From contig JAICHV010000014.1 in the NCBI GenBank assembly GCA_025924715.1, forward strand, positions 1 to 64,000: DNA of 64,000 nucleotides, given 5' to 3'. Position 1 is the first letter of the stretch; each line of letters starts with the position of its first letter. Shown here one piece after another: positions 26,407 through 36,135 of this stretch. The DNA comes from Alphaproteobacteria bacterium. GTDB taxonomy: Bacteria; Pseudomonadota; Alphaproteobacteria; Micropepsales; Micropepsaceae. A program made the position numbers and the translations under genes. Below the pieces are notes generated by a model. That model was not told where the DNA came from, searched no databases, and saw nothing but the letters and a program-made list of their open reading frames with translations.

Positions 26407-27098
26407 TTGTCACGGAACGTTTTGTATTTCTACATCTCCATAAATCTGGCGGAACTTTTGTCAATGAGTGCTTGTTAAAGTTCGTCCCGGGAGCCACCTC
26501 ACTGGGTCACCACGTTCCGCATAGTCTTCTACCTAGAGAACACGCAGGAAAACCGGTCATTGGTGTGGTCAGGAATCCATGGAGCTATTATGTTTCCTGG
26601 TATGCGTTTCAATCGGCCAAGAAAAGATCAAATCTGCTGTTCGACGTGCTCTCTGAAGGCAATCGTCTAAGTTTTGAAGACACAATAAGGAATATGTGTT
26701 CGCTTAAAGAGGGCGGCCAGCAATTTAAAGCGCTGCTGAACCTTCTTCCACAAACCTATAACAATCGCGGGTTGAACCTTCCGTCGGAAGTTCTGGCTTC
26801 AATTGTTCACTCCACGTTGGGGTTCTATAGCCATCTTTATCGGCACATGTACGGGGACCCAGTTGCAATTACTCGCATAATACGAATGGAAACTCTGCGG
26901 CAGGACCTCTTGTCGGCATTAGAAGAGGTCGGGTGTGCGGTCCCTGCCGATATGAGAGAATTTATTACTGACGCAGCGCCCCGGAACGTCTCAGCCCATG
27001 GTGATTATACCAACTATTACTCCGAAAGCTTGCGGCAATTGATAGCAAACTCGGACGCCTCCCTTATTCGGATCCACAACTACAGATTTGGAGGCTAA
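26403..27098 (+). CDS. Sulfotransferase family protein (sulfotransferase-2-like)
   Basis: A 231-residue protein beginning MIVTERFVFLHLHKSGGTFV, where HKSGGT is the PAPS-binding loop of the carbohydrate/sulfotransferase-2 type. VIGVVRNPWSYYVSWY is the second PAPS motif (R-N-P-x-S-Y-x-x-S). Probably transfers sulfate to a hydroxyl group, perhaps that made by the overlapping upstream hydroxylase, although this is inference from coupling. It is followed after five bases by the beta-lactamase-fold gene, so the three plus-strand genes form one operon. Confidence 0.85.
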   Translation: MIVTERFVFLHLHKSGGTFVNECLLKFVPGATSLGHHVPHSLLPREHAGKPVIGVVRNPWSYYVSWYAFQSAKKRSNLLFDVLSEGNRLSFEDTIRNMCSLKEGGQQFKALLNLLPQTYNNRGLNLPSEVLASIVHSTLGFYSHLYRHMYGDPVAITRIIRMETLRQDLLSALEEVGCAVPADMREFITDAAPRNVSAHGDYTNYYSESLRQLIANSDASLIRIHNYRFGG

Positions 27099-27103
27099 GC
27101 CCA

Positions 27104-28483
27104 ATGATTCACTTGTCTGACCAGCTGAACGATCGCGCTCCGATCACCGAGGAATCTCTCCAGGCTTTGGTAGATAGTATTGTCAAGGAAGGCGCTGTTC
27201 CCGGTATCGGCGTCGCCCTAAGCCATAAAAAGAATAGAATCGAATGCTACGCTGGCAAATCGGACCTTGAAGCCCATACGGACATGACGCATCTCGGGCG
27301 CTTCGAAATTTCCTGCATGATGAAACTTTTTGTCGCGCTTATTAGCATAAAAATGGCTGCTGCCGGCCAAATGGGTTTATCGGCGCCTATAGGAACCTAT
27401 CTGACCGACCTTCATATCCGGGCGCCGAGTAAAACTACAGCCATCTGCGTATCGCACTTGCTTTCGCATTCTAGTGGCTATCGCGGCTTAAACATTCAGG
27501 AAGCAAGGGTAAAATGGGGGTTCTCTTGGAAAAAAATGATGGAGTATTTTGAGAGCACGGAGCAACTATTTTTTCCGGGGCAGTACTTCAATTACGAGCA
27601 TTCTGAACATGCTCTTTTAGGCGAAATCATAGGGAGAATATCTGGCGTTTCTCCAACTGAATTGGTCCAACGGGAGATATTTTCTCCTTTAGAGTTGCGC
27701 TGGGCGACAACTAAACACTCCGATGTCGTTAAGAGCTATATCGCGAAGGGGGGGCAATTTATAAATGTGGGAATTACGCCTCCCGGCACGTTTTGGAGTG
27801 CTTCTCTTCCCGACGTGGCGATGACGCTGGGTGAGATTCTTTCAGTTGGCGAAGCTCTGTTGTCCCCTCCCCGCCTGTCTCTGCCGGATCAAGTTATGTC
27901 GCAGCTCTCTGTGCCATTTATCGCGCTAAAGAGAGCGTTTAGAATGCGCGGAGCAGAGCAGCTCCCGATACATTTCGGCTTGGGAGGTGCTTGTTATTCC
28001 GACGGCATTATCGGACACAATGGGTCCACTATGGGCCAATCGTGTGCACTGCGAATAATTCAAGAAGAAGAGCTCTCCATTGTGATCGGAATGAATGTTT
28101 GGTCTCCCCAAGTGAGAGACGTACTGTTTGACTTTGTCATCCGTTCTCTAACCGACGCTCGGTATCCTAAAGGGCCTCCAGCGTCTCACGATAGCGGATA
28201 TGATAATTTGTTCCAGGGAAACGATCCCAGAAAATTCGCGGGCTCCTATATTGGGAGTTACCACGGCACGTTGAACGTGACTGCAGGAGACGATGGATCA
28301 GTTCGCATATCTTCTCCTACTAATAAGGGACATGTGCCCCTTTTTGAGCTGAAGAGAAAAACGGAAGAACAGGTGACCATAAAAGCACCGACTCCAATGT
28401 CGGTAGCCTTTTTCGCCGACCCTGTGGATGGTGCGGCCTGTTTAGCTTGGGGATCGTATACCTATAAAAGGATCAGGTGCTGA
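27104..28483 (+). CDS. Beta-lactamase/serine-hydrolase-fold protein with Cys at the nucleophile position
   Basis: A 459-residue protein of the class C beta-lactamase/penicillin-binding fold. The N-terminal half has VPGIGVALS, then GRFEISCMMKLFVALI. Here the family motif S-x-x-K aligns with C71-M-M-K74, so the usual catalytic Ser appears as Cys (Ser70 is one residue too early). The YxN region reads FNYEHSEHALLGEI, and the third motif is GIIGHNGSTMGQ. There is no signal peptide, so it is cytoplasmic. It could be an amidase, transesterase or acyltransferase acting on the cluster product, using a thiol nucleophile. A GGAGG lies nine bases before the ATG. C-terminal residues beyond about 370 form an added beta-rich domain. 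Confidence 0.8.
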   Translation: MIHLSDQLNDRAPITEESLQALVDSIVKEGAVPGIGVALSHKKNRIECYAGKSDLEAHTDMTHLGRFEISCMMKLFVALISIKMAAAGQMGLSAPIGTYLTDLHIRAPSKTTAICVSHLLSHSSGYRGLNIQEARVKWGFSWKKMMEYFESTEQLFFPGQYFNYEHSEHALLGEIIGRISGVSPTELVQREIFSPLELRWATTKHSDVVKSYIAKGGQFINVGITPPGTFWSASLPDVAMTLGEILSVGEALLSPPRLSLPDQVMSQLSVPFIALKRAFRMRGAEQLPIHFGLGGACYSDGIIGHNGSTMGQSCALRIIQEEELSIVIGMNVWSPQVRDVLFDFVIRSLTDARYPKGPPASHDSGYDNLFQGNDPRKFAGSYIGSYHGTLNVTAGDDGSVRISSPTNKGHVPLFELKRKTEEQVTIKAPTPMSVAFFADPVDGAACLAWGSYTYKRIRC

Positions 28484-28585
28484 TAGGACCGAAAGTTGCT
28501 ATTCAAACGGTATTCGGCCGATTCGGTGCGCTTTGACCCGTTTTGAAAATTGTCCACATGCATTGCGTATTGTGAGCAGGTGGGA

Positions 28586-30244
28586 CTAACTGATTACATT
28601 TCCACACTGCACATCAGTTTCTAGATGAATTTTGGCCCGCAAGTCCACGTAGTTTACCTTTCCCGAACGCGTACGAGGGAATTCATCAATTTCGAACTGT
28701 CGCAAGTTGAAGGACAGGGCAGGCAATCGTGCACGCATGTGTGCAGCCAAACTCTCAAATACGCCCATCACGTTACGCTGGCGCACGTAGGCCAAGCAGA
28801 GGGGGGAGTTTCCCTCCAGTGCAAAAGCGACGGCCTCCGCAACTCCTTGGCATTCTTCTGCCATTTCTTCTATATTCTCGAAAGAAACCTGATGAACGCC
28901 TGCATTCACAAATCGGTCTTGGCGGTCCTGGACGTATAGATACCTGTCGGTGGTCAAATAGCCGACGTCCCCAGTGTCAAACCACCCATCCTTTAAGCCG
29001 CCACTACTCCCACAGTAACCTAGCATTGACATTGCACCGCGGACAAAAATGCGCCCCGACAAATTTGGACCCAGCGTGCGACCGTCAGGACAAATGATTT
29101 TGCATTCCACAGTTGGTACTATTCGGCCGGAGCATCCGGGCCTCTCGCCCAATTCCAACTCATTGATCGAACATAGAGTGCCGTTGGTTTCGGTCATACC
29201 ATACGCGGCACTAATCGATACATTCGGCAACTTTTCCTTAATTAGGGCAATGAATTTAGGCTTTGGATGCGCACCACTTGCGTTAACGGAATAAACCGAG
29301 CTCAAATCATCCTCGAGCTTAATTTCCTCCAACAAATTGCAAATTTGAGCCCACGAGCCACCAGAAATAGCGGTAATTTTCTCCCGTTTTATATATTGCT
29401 TTATATCGGCTATGGTTGCGCTTGGTAGATAAATTAAAGAGCCGCCGAAGATTAGCATCAGAAGAAACTGACTATAGGCGCTCGCGTGCGAAAGGTCGGA
29501 AAGTACGAGAACACAAGGAGTCGCTGGATGACGCCCCGCGGATATTTGGGATCGCCCCGCGTTCGCAAATGCACTCGCAAGCATCATATTGAACAGACCG
29601 GTGATAACGCCCATATGGGAGAGCATTATGCCCTTCGGTTTCCCAGTGCTGCCGGATGAAAACACTACACAACATGCCTGTTCTGGATCGACACTCGGCA
29701 ATACCAATTTGCCAGCATTCTTGTCATCCGACATCGTTTTCAGGTGCGAAAGCGAAACAAATACTATACCGCTTGATGCATTTAACGTCGCGTCGTCTGG
29801 GGGGGCATCACAAATGGCGATCCTGCAGTCCGCAACTGAACACTCCTGCTGCAGATTGTTCCACGATGCCCCGGAAGATAGTACCGCGACAGCCCCTAGA
29901 GAGGTAACCGCTATAAAAACACTCGCCCACGCAACGCCCTCCTGGAGGACAATCGCAACTCGCGCATGAGCCTGAACTTTAAAATGCAGGGCCAAAGCGC
30001 GCGAAAAGCGGGCGGCCTCTGCGAAGATTTCGCCGTACGTGGCCCTTTTATGCAAAGTGACGATGAACGTTCTTTCACCCCGGTTTATCGCCTTCTGATA
30101 TACCTCGAAGAGGGATTTAGGCGCATTCCGATAGCCGCGACACATGGTGCCCTGGCTCCAGATATCTTCGATCGCGAAAGGGGAATGCACACCCAATAAC
30201 CGCTCCTCAATAAGTGTCCAATTCACCGAGGTGGTTGAGTTCAT
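28586..30244 (-). CDS. Adenylate-forming ligase (AMP-dependent synthetase/acyl-CoA or fatty-acyl-AMP ligase type)
   Basis: A 552-residue ANL-superfamily enzyme. Core motifs in order: FSSGSTGKPKGIMLSH (A3), an AYGMTETNG box (A5), GWFDTGDVGYL (A7), then VQDRQDRFVNAGVHQ (A8) and FPRTRSGKVNYVDLR, whose Lys is the adenylation catalytic residue (A10). It activates a carboxylic acid as acyl-AMP, to be passed to CoA or to a carrier protein; the free carrier protein at 31867 is an obvious acceptor. AGAGG six bases before the ATG supports the start. It is read away from the next ligase, with a roughly 210-base shared upstream region. Confidence 0.9.
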   Translation of the reverse strand: MNSTTSVNWTLIEERLLGVHSPFAIEDIWSQGTMCRGYRNAPKSLFEVYQKAINRGERTFIVTLHKRATYGEIFAEAARFSRALALHFKVQAHARVAIVLQEGVAWASVFIAVTSLGAVAVLSSGASWNNLQQECSVADCRIAICDAPPDDATLNASSGIVFVSLSHLKTMSDDKNAGKLVLPSVDPEQACCVVFSSGSTGKPKGIMLSHMGVITGLFNMMLASAFANAGRSQISAGRHPATPCVLVLSDLSHASAYSQFLLMLIFGGSLIYLPSATIADIKQYIKREKITAISGGSWAQICNLLEEIKLEDDLSSVYSVNASGAHPKPKFIALIKEKLPNVSISAAYGMTETNGTLCSINELELGERPGCSGRIVPTVECKIICPDGRTLGPNLSGRIFVRGAMSMLGYCGSSGGLKDGWFDTGDVGYLTTDRYLYVQDRQDRFVNAGVHQVSFENIEEMAEECQGVAEAVAFALEGNSPLCLAYVRQRNVMGVFESLAAHMRARLPALSFNLRQFEIDEFPRTRSGKVNYVDLRAKIHLETDVQCGNVIS

Positions 30245-30455
30245 ATAGAACCTCTAGACGCAACTATTGGGCCGGCTGGACGAAACCATTGACCATCTTT
30301 ACAGTAAGAAAGTGCCGTCCTGCTTCTCAATATTATATATATTTTTTCTTTCCGTAAACGGCCGGCAGATACTACCGAAGTATAAATTCTCCTTCCCTGT
30401 AAATACCTTTAGATGTTACCGTCTGGGCGGATTGGTCGATTACAAAGCGCTCAAA

Positions 30456-31838
30456 ATGACCTTGTCTTTGGAGCCTCCCTTCTGGGAATGCTTGGCCAAG
30501 CATGGTGCATCAGTTGCACTAATAGACGGCGAAAGTGGTGATAATTACACATACGGGCAGCTTGCTGAAAAAGTTGATGCCGTTGCTGATCAATTTAATA
30601 TACTCAGAAGTAAAAGCCTCGTTATGTTACCCCTAAACAATCGGGTACAAGATATAATAACCTATCTCGGAGCTTTGCGGTCAGGCCAGGCAATTTTGCC
30701 TTATGATCGCCACACACCATCAAGCTGCTTAAGGGAGCTCATCAATTGCTACCAGCCTGATTGCATTGCAGGCGCCGCGATAAGTTTAGGTTCGGAATAC
30801 ATGTACGCGGGCCGGGGCGACGACGTGAATGGCTACTCGTGGAGGCGAAATGGTCGCATAGATCCTATAAATAGGATGTTGACCTTGATGCTTTCGACAT
30901 CTGGGACTACTGGTTCGAGAAAGCTCGTGCGGCTTTCCGCCTCCAATCTCAATTGCAACGCGATGCAAATAAGCAGTGCCTTGAGCATAGCTTCCGAAGA
31001 TCGAGCGGTCACCAGCCTACCATTACTCTACGTATATGGATTATCGATACTTAATAGCCATCTTGCTGCCGGAGCATCGGTCGTGGTGGAGACACGGTCT
31101 GTGATGGAGAAACGGTTCTGGAATAGTATTGCACAATTTTCGGTGACCAGTTTTGCGGGCGTCCCCCGGACTTATGAGATGTTGCGGGCGAATGCCGCTA
31201 AAGAGTTGGAATTTTCCACTCTCAAAAAATTTACAACGTCTGGAGCCAAGCTTGGTGAGCTTGAGGCCGAGTGGCTTGAGGACAAACAAAGCTCCAGTGG
31301 CGCCTTGATATATTATATGTACGGGCAGACGGAAGCTTCCGGCAGGATAGCGGTACTGCCTGCCGAAATGATTAAGTCCAAGAGAAACTCCGTTGGTAAA
31401 GCACTTCTTGAGGGCCAACTACGATGCGCGGCTGACGGCAGTATCATCTATACAGGACCAAATGTTATGCTCGGATACGCTAGCGGTTCTGGGGATCTCT
31501 ATTTAGGGGATACTTTGAACGGCGTTCTTGATACCGGGGACTTGGGATACCTCGACGATGATGGTTGCCTTTTCCTAACTGGACGAAAGAGCAGGGTTTG
31601 CAAGTTATACGGACTACGGATTAATCTTGACGACATCCAATTATTTTTTCGGAGTAAAGGCTATCCGGTTTGGGTAGCAGATGGGCAAGACCAGGTATTG
31701 ATACGGTGTGCGGAGGAGCTACGTGGAGAAGTAGAGACATGCGCTTCCGAGCTTGCCGCTCAATGGAGGCTTCCTACAATTTGTTTTGTAGTACAGGGCA
31801 CAGACGCGTTCTATCCGTCCAGTAAACTCCTTTCTTAA
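30456..31838 (+). CDS. Adenylate-forming ligase (short AMP-binding enzyme)
   Basis: About 460 residues if started at the ATG 30456; a longer frame from 30267 has a non-protein-like leader. Seen: MLSTSGTTGSRKLVRLSASN (A3), YYMYGQTEASGR (A5), LDTGDLGYLDDDG (A7), TGRKSRVCKLYGLRINLDDI (A8) and a terminal P-S-S-K-L-L-S that keeps an A10-like Lys. The C-terminal subdomain is shorter than usual. It likely activates a substrate for the carrier protein encoded 28 bases downstream. No clear Shine-Dalgarno was seen before the chosen ATG, so the start is uncertain. The acid activated is not predictable from sequence. Confidence 0.85.
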   Translation: MTLSLEPPFWECLAKHGASVALIDGESGDNYTYGQLAEKVDAVADQFNILRSKSLVMLPLNNRVQDIITYLGALRSGQAILPYDRHTPSSCLRELINCYQPDCIAGAAISLGSEYMYAGRGDDVNGYSWRRNGRIDPINRMLTLMLSTSGTTGSRKLVRLSASNLNCNAMQISSALSIASEDRAVTSLPLLYVYGLSILNSHLAAGASVVVETRSVMEKRFWNSIAQFSVTSFAGVPRTYEMLRANAAKELEFSTLKKFTTSGAKLGELEAEWLEDKQSSSGALIYYMYGQTEASGRIAVLPAEMIKSKRNSVGKALLEGQLRCAADGSIIYTGPNVMLGYASGSGDLYLGDTLNGVLDTGDLGYLDDDGCLFLTGRKSRVCKLYGLRINLDDIQLFFRSKGYPVWVADGQDQVLIRCAEELRGEVETCASELAAQWRLPTICFVVQGTDAFYPSSKLLS

Positions 31839-31866
31839 CACTTGCGGTGTGTTCAACGGAAACAAC

Positions 31867-32151
31867 ATGAGCGATAGTCAGTTAACTCCAACAGAAGTCC
31901 GCATACAGGAGCTATGGGGTGACTTGTTGGGCGTAAGCGACATACATCCGGAACAGAGTTTTTTTGAACTCGGGGGCGATTCGCTCCTTATGATTGAAAT
32001 GATTTTCCGGTTAAATAAGACATTGAATTCAGACATCGACATTGGACTTGTATTTGAAGATCCATCCCTTCGCGGTTTTTCAAAGTTAGTTGATATGTCG
32101 ATGTCTTCGCCAATCGAAAAAGTTGTACCTACGCACCCCGAGTCGGCTTAG
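31867..32151 (+). CDS. Free-standing acyl/peptidyl carrier protein
   Basis: A 94-residue carrier with F-F-E-L-G-G-D-S-L-L, in which the Ser receives the 4'-phosphopantetheine arm. It is flanked by the usual helices (EVRIQELWGDLLGV and LNKTLNSDIDIGLVFEDPSL). The start MSDSQ at 31867 is preferred over an in-frame ATG 18 bases earlier. It directly follows the short ligase and is probably its acceptor, delivering a thioester-bound unit to the free condensation domain at 39871 or to another transferase in the cluster. No phosphopantetheinyl transferase is in the window. Confidence 0.9.
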   Translation: MSDSQLTPTEVRIQELWGDLLGVSDIHPEQSFFELGGDSLLMIEMIFRLNKTLNSDIDIGLVFEDPSLRGFSKLVDMSMSSPIEKVVPTHPESA

Positions 32152-32211
32152 CGATAATGCTGTTAAATCGACGGTGGGTAATGGGCTTGAGCAATTGAGG
32201 TTTTAAATAGC

Positions 32212-35200
32212 CTACAACACCGGCCGCGTCGGGACCCCTTCATAGAGGGTTCCGGCTTCCAAGACTTCGCGCTTCATAACAACGCTGTGCGGTTCAACAA
32301 CCGCACCTTCGCCAATTTGCGCTCCAAAAAACAGGACGCTGTCCTTTCCTACGGATGCCCCCTTCTCCACCCGGACATAGTCCACTTTCAAGACACGGTC
32401 TTCGAAACTATGTGTCTGTAAATGGCAATCCAGAGTCACCTCGTCGGCGACAATAAGCATGTCGGGGTCAGCGAGTTGGGTGAACCTCGGACCCAGGACA
32501 ACGCGGCGGCCTAACGTTGCACCCATCAAACGCAGATATGCGTTTAGGATAAGAGTCCCATCAAATACCGCAATCCAAGGCGCGGCCAGAAAGGCCCATG
32601 CCACGAAAAGTAGGTCCCACCGTCCGCACCAGCAGGACCAAAAACCATGTTGGCCGGGACGCACTCGGCCTAATAAGCCCCATTTTAGTACCACCACGGC
32701 CAAGCAAGCGAGGAGACCGCTCGCCATAGTAAGTAGCGGCGCGATCACGAAGGCTGTCGTCAAGGTTCCAAAATGCCCGTCCGCTGTATTCATGCCGAAA
32801 AGCCAAGCGTAGCCGATTAATACCGGCACGGCCGGCAAAATGAAGCGCAACAATTCCCAGTACAGGCGGGAAACGAAGCGCAGGGGGCTTGGTTCTATAG
32901 TCAGTGCTTTATCAGTCCAGACCACCTCACGGCGTGGCAATTCTATCGGGGGATGGCCAAACCAAGCTGAATCGGGTCGAGCCGTACCCGCGTCTGCAAC
33001 CGTTGAAACTCCAACGAACAGGCCCCGCGGAAGCACATTCCCCGAGGGAACCACCGAATGGTTTCCGAGGAACGTCTCATGTCCCAATTCGCTTTGAGTA
33101 ATTGTGACGGTACCACGGTGTCGACGGGGGGCACATAAATATATGCCGTCGGCAAAAAAACTGTCTTTGCCGATCCGCACAGTGTCGGGCACCACGTCAA
33201 TGAGGGTGCTGATCTCGGTGCGTGATCCAATATGCATCCCCGCCAGTCTAAGCCACCACGGCCACAGCATGGAGCCACTAAGCCAGCGGCTTGCTGACAG
33301 CACAATCCCAGTCTTAATCCAAATGCGCAGTGCGTCCTTGCTGCCCGCAACAAAAATTCCAGTTTGCACCCTTCCCAGGAGCCTCGAAACCAGCGCCGAT
33401 GCAACCAGAGAAGCGACCACCGCAGCGATGGCCGCCGCGCAGCTTATACTTAGAAATTTCGACGCAACATTTTGCTCATTCAGCCATGTCAGATTAGCTT
33501 TCTCGGAGACTTTCGTAGCAGAAAACAAAGAGCCTGTTGCGATTAGGAATGTCACCAAGACCGCACCTGATAGCCTTGTGCAATTGCAAACCAAGAGTGC
33601 GAGAAAGCCCAGCCAGGTTGGCATGGCGGCACCCTCCCCTGGCGCGAGTCGGGAAGGCGCAAGGCCCACAAACTTCGCCGGAATGCCGTCCCAGCACTGG
33701 CCCGCCGGAATTGTGCTACCGGGCGAGAGGGATGAATGTGCTGTCAAATATCCATCAGCTTCAATAGCACTGTTTGGTCCAAGTCCCGCACGGATATCCA
33801 GCGTCGCACCGCTCCCAATTACAACGGACCCGAACACGAGGCCACTTTGCCTCAACTCCGTCAGGCGGATCGACGCGTCCTGCGACAGGGTCACATCATC
33901 TCCGATGCTAAGTAAATCCCAGCCGCCGCGACGCAGATCAACACCGCGATGAATATGTACTCTTTCCCCGACCTTGGCACCCAACGCCCGTAGGACGACC
34001 GCCGCCAGTGGAGTCCCCTGTAACACCGACCATGGGATTAAGCTCGACGCGCTCGCTACAATCCAGTTACGTAGGTAAAAGGAACTCCAAACAGGCGTCC
34101 GCAGTGGACGATAACATCCGATAAGGACGTGCTTTAGCAGAATTGTCCAAGCGATGCTGAAGGGGACATAAGCTAGAATGCCTAACATGCCGGCCAAGCC
34201 TATAGCCGCTAGCGCGCTCCACAATCCCGTATCTCCTACCAGGACGGGCAGCATAAAAGACATTGCTGACCAGATGGTTCCGCTCGCCACGATTACCTGC
34301 ATAGCTATCCACAAGCACTGTACTGTGGTGCAGAAAATTGGCCGGCTGCCGCTTTCCTGACGTGATGGCTGCGAAGTAATTCGCGCGGTCGGCTGCCCCA
34401 ACAATCCTGCTAAACCCGCAACTGTCCGGCCCTCATAAAGGTCCCGCACAGCGCAGGCCGGTGAATCAGTCGCCCGCAGCTGGCAGATTACATCTACTGC
34501 CGAAAGAGAATCGCCGCCCAAATCTACAAAAAAGTCTGCATGTACAGAAAAAGAAGCTTCCCTGTTCAGAGCTCGTTTGAATGCTTCTGCGACTTTGAGT
34601 TCACCCGCGTCGCGCGGTGCTACAATCTTTTTAGTACCAAGCTCTTCTACTAAATCTATTTTCGGCAGCGCACTTCGGTCCAATTTTCCGCCCGCGGTCA
34701 CCGGCAAGGACTTTACGAAGGCGAAATGTGCGGGAATCATGTGGTCTGGAAGGATACCCTTCAACGCCCCTTTTATTTCTTGGACAGCGGGGGGTTCCGC
34801 AATTGCGACCAAATACGCTACCAACACCTGACCGACTTTTCCTTCCTGTACCTTGCAGGCAGCCGCAAATATTCCAACGCAATTGGCGAGTACTTCCTCC
34901 ACGCCCATAAGCTCTATTCGATGGCCCCGCAACTTGACTTGCGAATCTATTCGACCGAGAAATTCCAGGTCGCCCCTTTTATTCCGCCTGACAAGGTCGC
35001 CCGTTCGGTAGAGCCGACCTAATTTTGGATGAACAGGAAATTTTTCGCGCGTGAGTTCGTCGTGATTGTGATAGCCCCGTGCCAGACACTTCCCAGCGAC
35101 GCATAATTCACCCGGCTCGCCTTCTGGTACTTCCTCAAGGCGATCGTTTAGGACATACGTGACACAACCGGGAATCGGCTTCCCAATAGTCACGGCTTCT

Positions 35201-36132
35201 CCGGAACGAACAATTGCCCTAGTCACTGTGACCGTGCATTCGGTGGGGCCATAGCCATTTTCCATCCGCCTGCCCTGCGACCAACGATTGGCCAGATCGG
35301 TCGGCAATGCCTCCCCGCCGACATAGAGCAATTTCAAGTCTGGTAGGTCCCGAACGGGATCGGCGGAGCCGCACATACGCAGCAAGGTTGGGGGAGGGCA
35401 TAACACGGTAATTTTTTCCCGCGCTAACCAAGGGACTAAATCAGGCCCCAGGCGCACCGTCTCGTCATCCAAAGGGACCAGCGTCGCACCTGCGGAAAAA
35501 GCTAACCAAGTTTCTTCAATTGATGAGTCATAAGCGGGAGAAGAACATTGTGCGATGCGATCTGCTATAGTTAGGCCGAAATGGGCAATATCCCCCATTA
35601 CCAAGTTGAAGATCGCGCGGTGCTCGATCAAGACACCTTTTGGGCGACCTGTAGTTCCGGAAGTATAAATCACGTAGGCAAGACTCGATCCTGAATTGAC
35701 ATTAGCTGGCACTATCGCGCGTGACGATCCTAGTTCGGCGGTATCAATTACCGGCGTCGGATCGGTGACGAAGCGCTGCGAACGACGCTTGCCGGCAGAA
35801 TCGGTAAGTATTACCGCTGCACTTATGTCTCCCAGAAGCTGAGCCAAGTATGCGTCCGGAGCCGAAGGGTCTATACACGTAAATGCACCGCCTGATCGAA
35901 GCACGGCTAACTGTGCAGCATACAATTCGGGCGTATTCCGCGGTAAGACAATAGCTACAATGGCATCTGGCCGGACGAAGGGTGACAGGAAACCTGACAA
36001 CGTTTCGCACCGCATCCGCAGCCGTTCATATGTCCATCGGAACCGGCGCGAATTACCGGCGCCCGGAGGAATATCAAGCGCAACATTGTCCGGATAGCGC
36101 GCCGCGGAAGCATGAAAAACATCGTACAGCAG
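32212..36132 (-). CDS. Single-module NRPS, poly-amino-acid-synthetase-like: A - PCP - membrane/hexapeptide (LbH) terminal region
   Basis: About 1300 residues. Adenylation domain: VIYTSGTTGRPKGVLIEH, AYDSSIEETW, ENGYGPTECT and LYRTGDL. It is followed by a carrier domain with FVDLGGDSLSAVDVI. The long tail alternates membrane helices with at least three left-handed beta-helix (hexapeptide) segments, like the terminal region of epsilon-poly-L-lysine synthetase and related NRPS. The acidic E in the A4 motif (D-S-S-I-E) suggests a basic or diamino acid substrate. A-domain homology starts right after the SET-gene TGA (R-L-L-Y-D-V-F-H), in the same frame, with no ATG until 36015, so the true start may be a CTG, or the TGA may be a disabling or recoded stop. 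The plain ATG version would lose the first about 40 residues. The product may be a short homopolymer. Confidence 0.85.
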   Translation of the reverse strand: MLYDVFHASAARYPDNVALDIPPGAGNSRRFRWTYERLRMRCETLSGFLSPFVRPDAIVAIVLPRNTPELYAAQLAVLRSGGAFTCIDPSAPDAYLAQLLGDISAAVILTDSAGKRRSQRFVTDPTPVIDTAELGSSRAIVPANVNSGSSLAYVIYTSGTTGRPKGVLIEHRAIFNLVMGDIAHFGLTIADRIAQCSSPAYDSSIEETWLAFSAGATLVPLDDETVRLGPDLVPWLAREKITVLCPPPTLLRMCGSADPVRDLPDLKLLYVGGEALPTDLANRWSQGRRMENGYGPTECTVTVTRAIVRSGEAVTIGKPIPGCVTYVLNDRLEEVPEGEPGELCVAGKCLARGYHNHDELTREKFPVHPKLGRLYRTGDLVRRNKRGDLEFLGRIDSQVKLRGHRIELMGVEEVLANCVGIFAAACKVQEGKVGQVLVAYLVAIAEPPAVQEIKGALKGILPDHMIPAHFAFVKSLPVTAGGKLDRSALPKIDLVEELGTKKIVAPRDAGELKVAEAFKRALNREASFSVHADFFVDLGGDSLSAVDVICQLRATDSPACAVRDLYEGRTVAGLAGLLGQPTARITSQPSRQESGSRPIFCTTVQCLWIAMQVIVASGTIWSAMSFMLPVLVGDTGLWSALAAIGLAGMLGILAYVPFSIAWTILLKHVLIGCYRPLRTPVWSSFYLRNWIVASASSLIPWSVLQGTPLAAVVLRALGAKVGERVHIHRGVDLRRGGWDLLSIGDDVTLSQDASIRLTELRQSGLVFGSVVIGSGATLDIRAGLGPNSAIEADGYLTAHSSLSPGSTIPAGQCWDGIPAKFVGLAPSRLAPGEGAAMPTWLGFLALLVCNCTRLSGAVLVTFLIATGSLFSATKVSEKANLTWLNEQNVASKFLSISCAAAIAAVVASLVASALVSRLLGRVQTGIFVAGSKDALRIWIKTGIVLSASRWLSGSMLWPWWLRLAGMHIGSRTEISTLIDVVPDTVRIGKDSFFADGIYLCAPRRHRGTVTITQSELGHETFLGNHSVVPSGNVLPRGLFVGVSTVADAGTARPDSAWFGHPPIELPRREVVWTDKALTIEPSPLRFVSRLYWELLRFILPAVPVLIGYAWLFGMNTADGHFGTLTTAFVIAPLLTMASGLLACLAVVVLKWGLLGRVRPGQHGFWSCWCGRWDLLFVAWAFLAAPWIAVFDGTLILNAYLRLMGATLGRRVVLGPRFTQLADPDMLIVADEVTLDCHLQTHSFEDRVLKVDYVRVEKGASVGKDSVLFFGAQIGEGAVVEPHSVVMKREVLEAGTLYEGVPTRPVL

Positions 36133-36135
36133 GCG

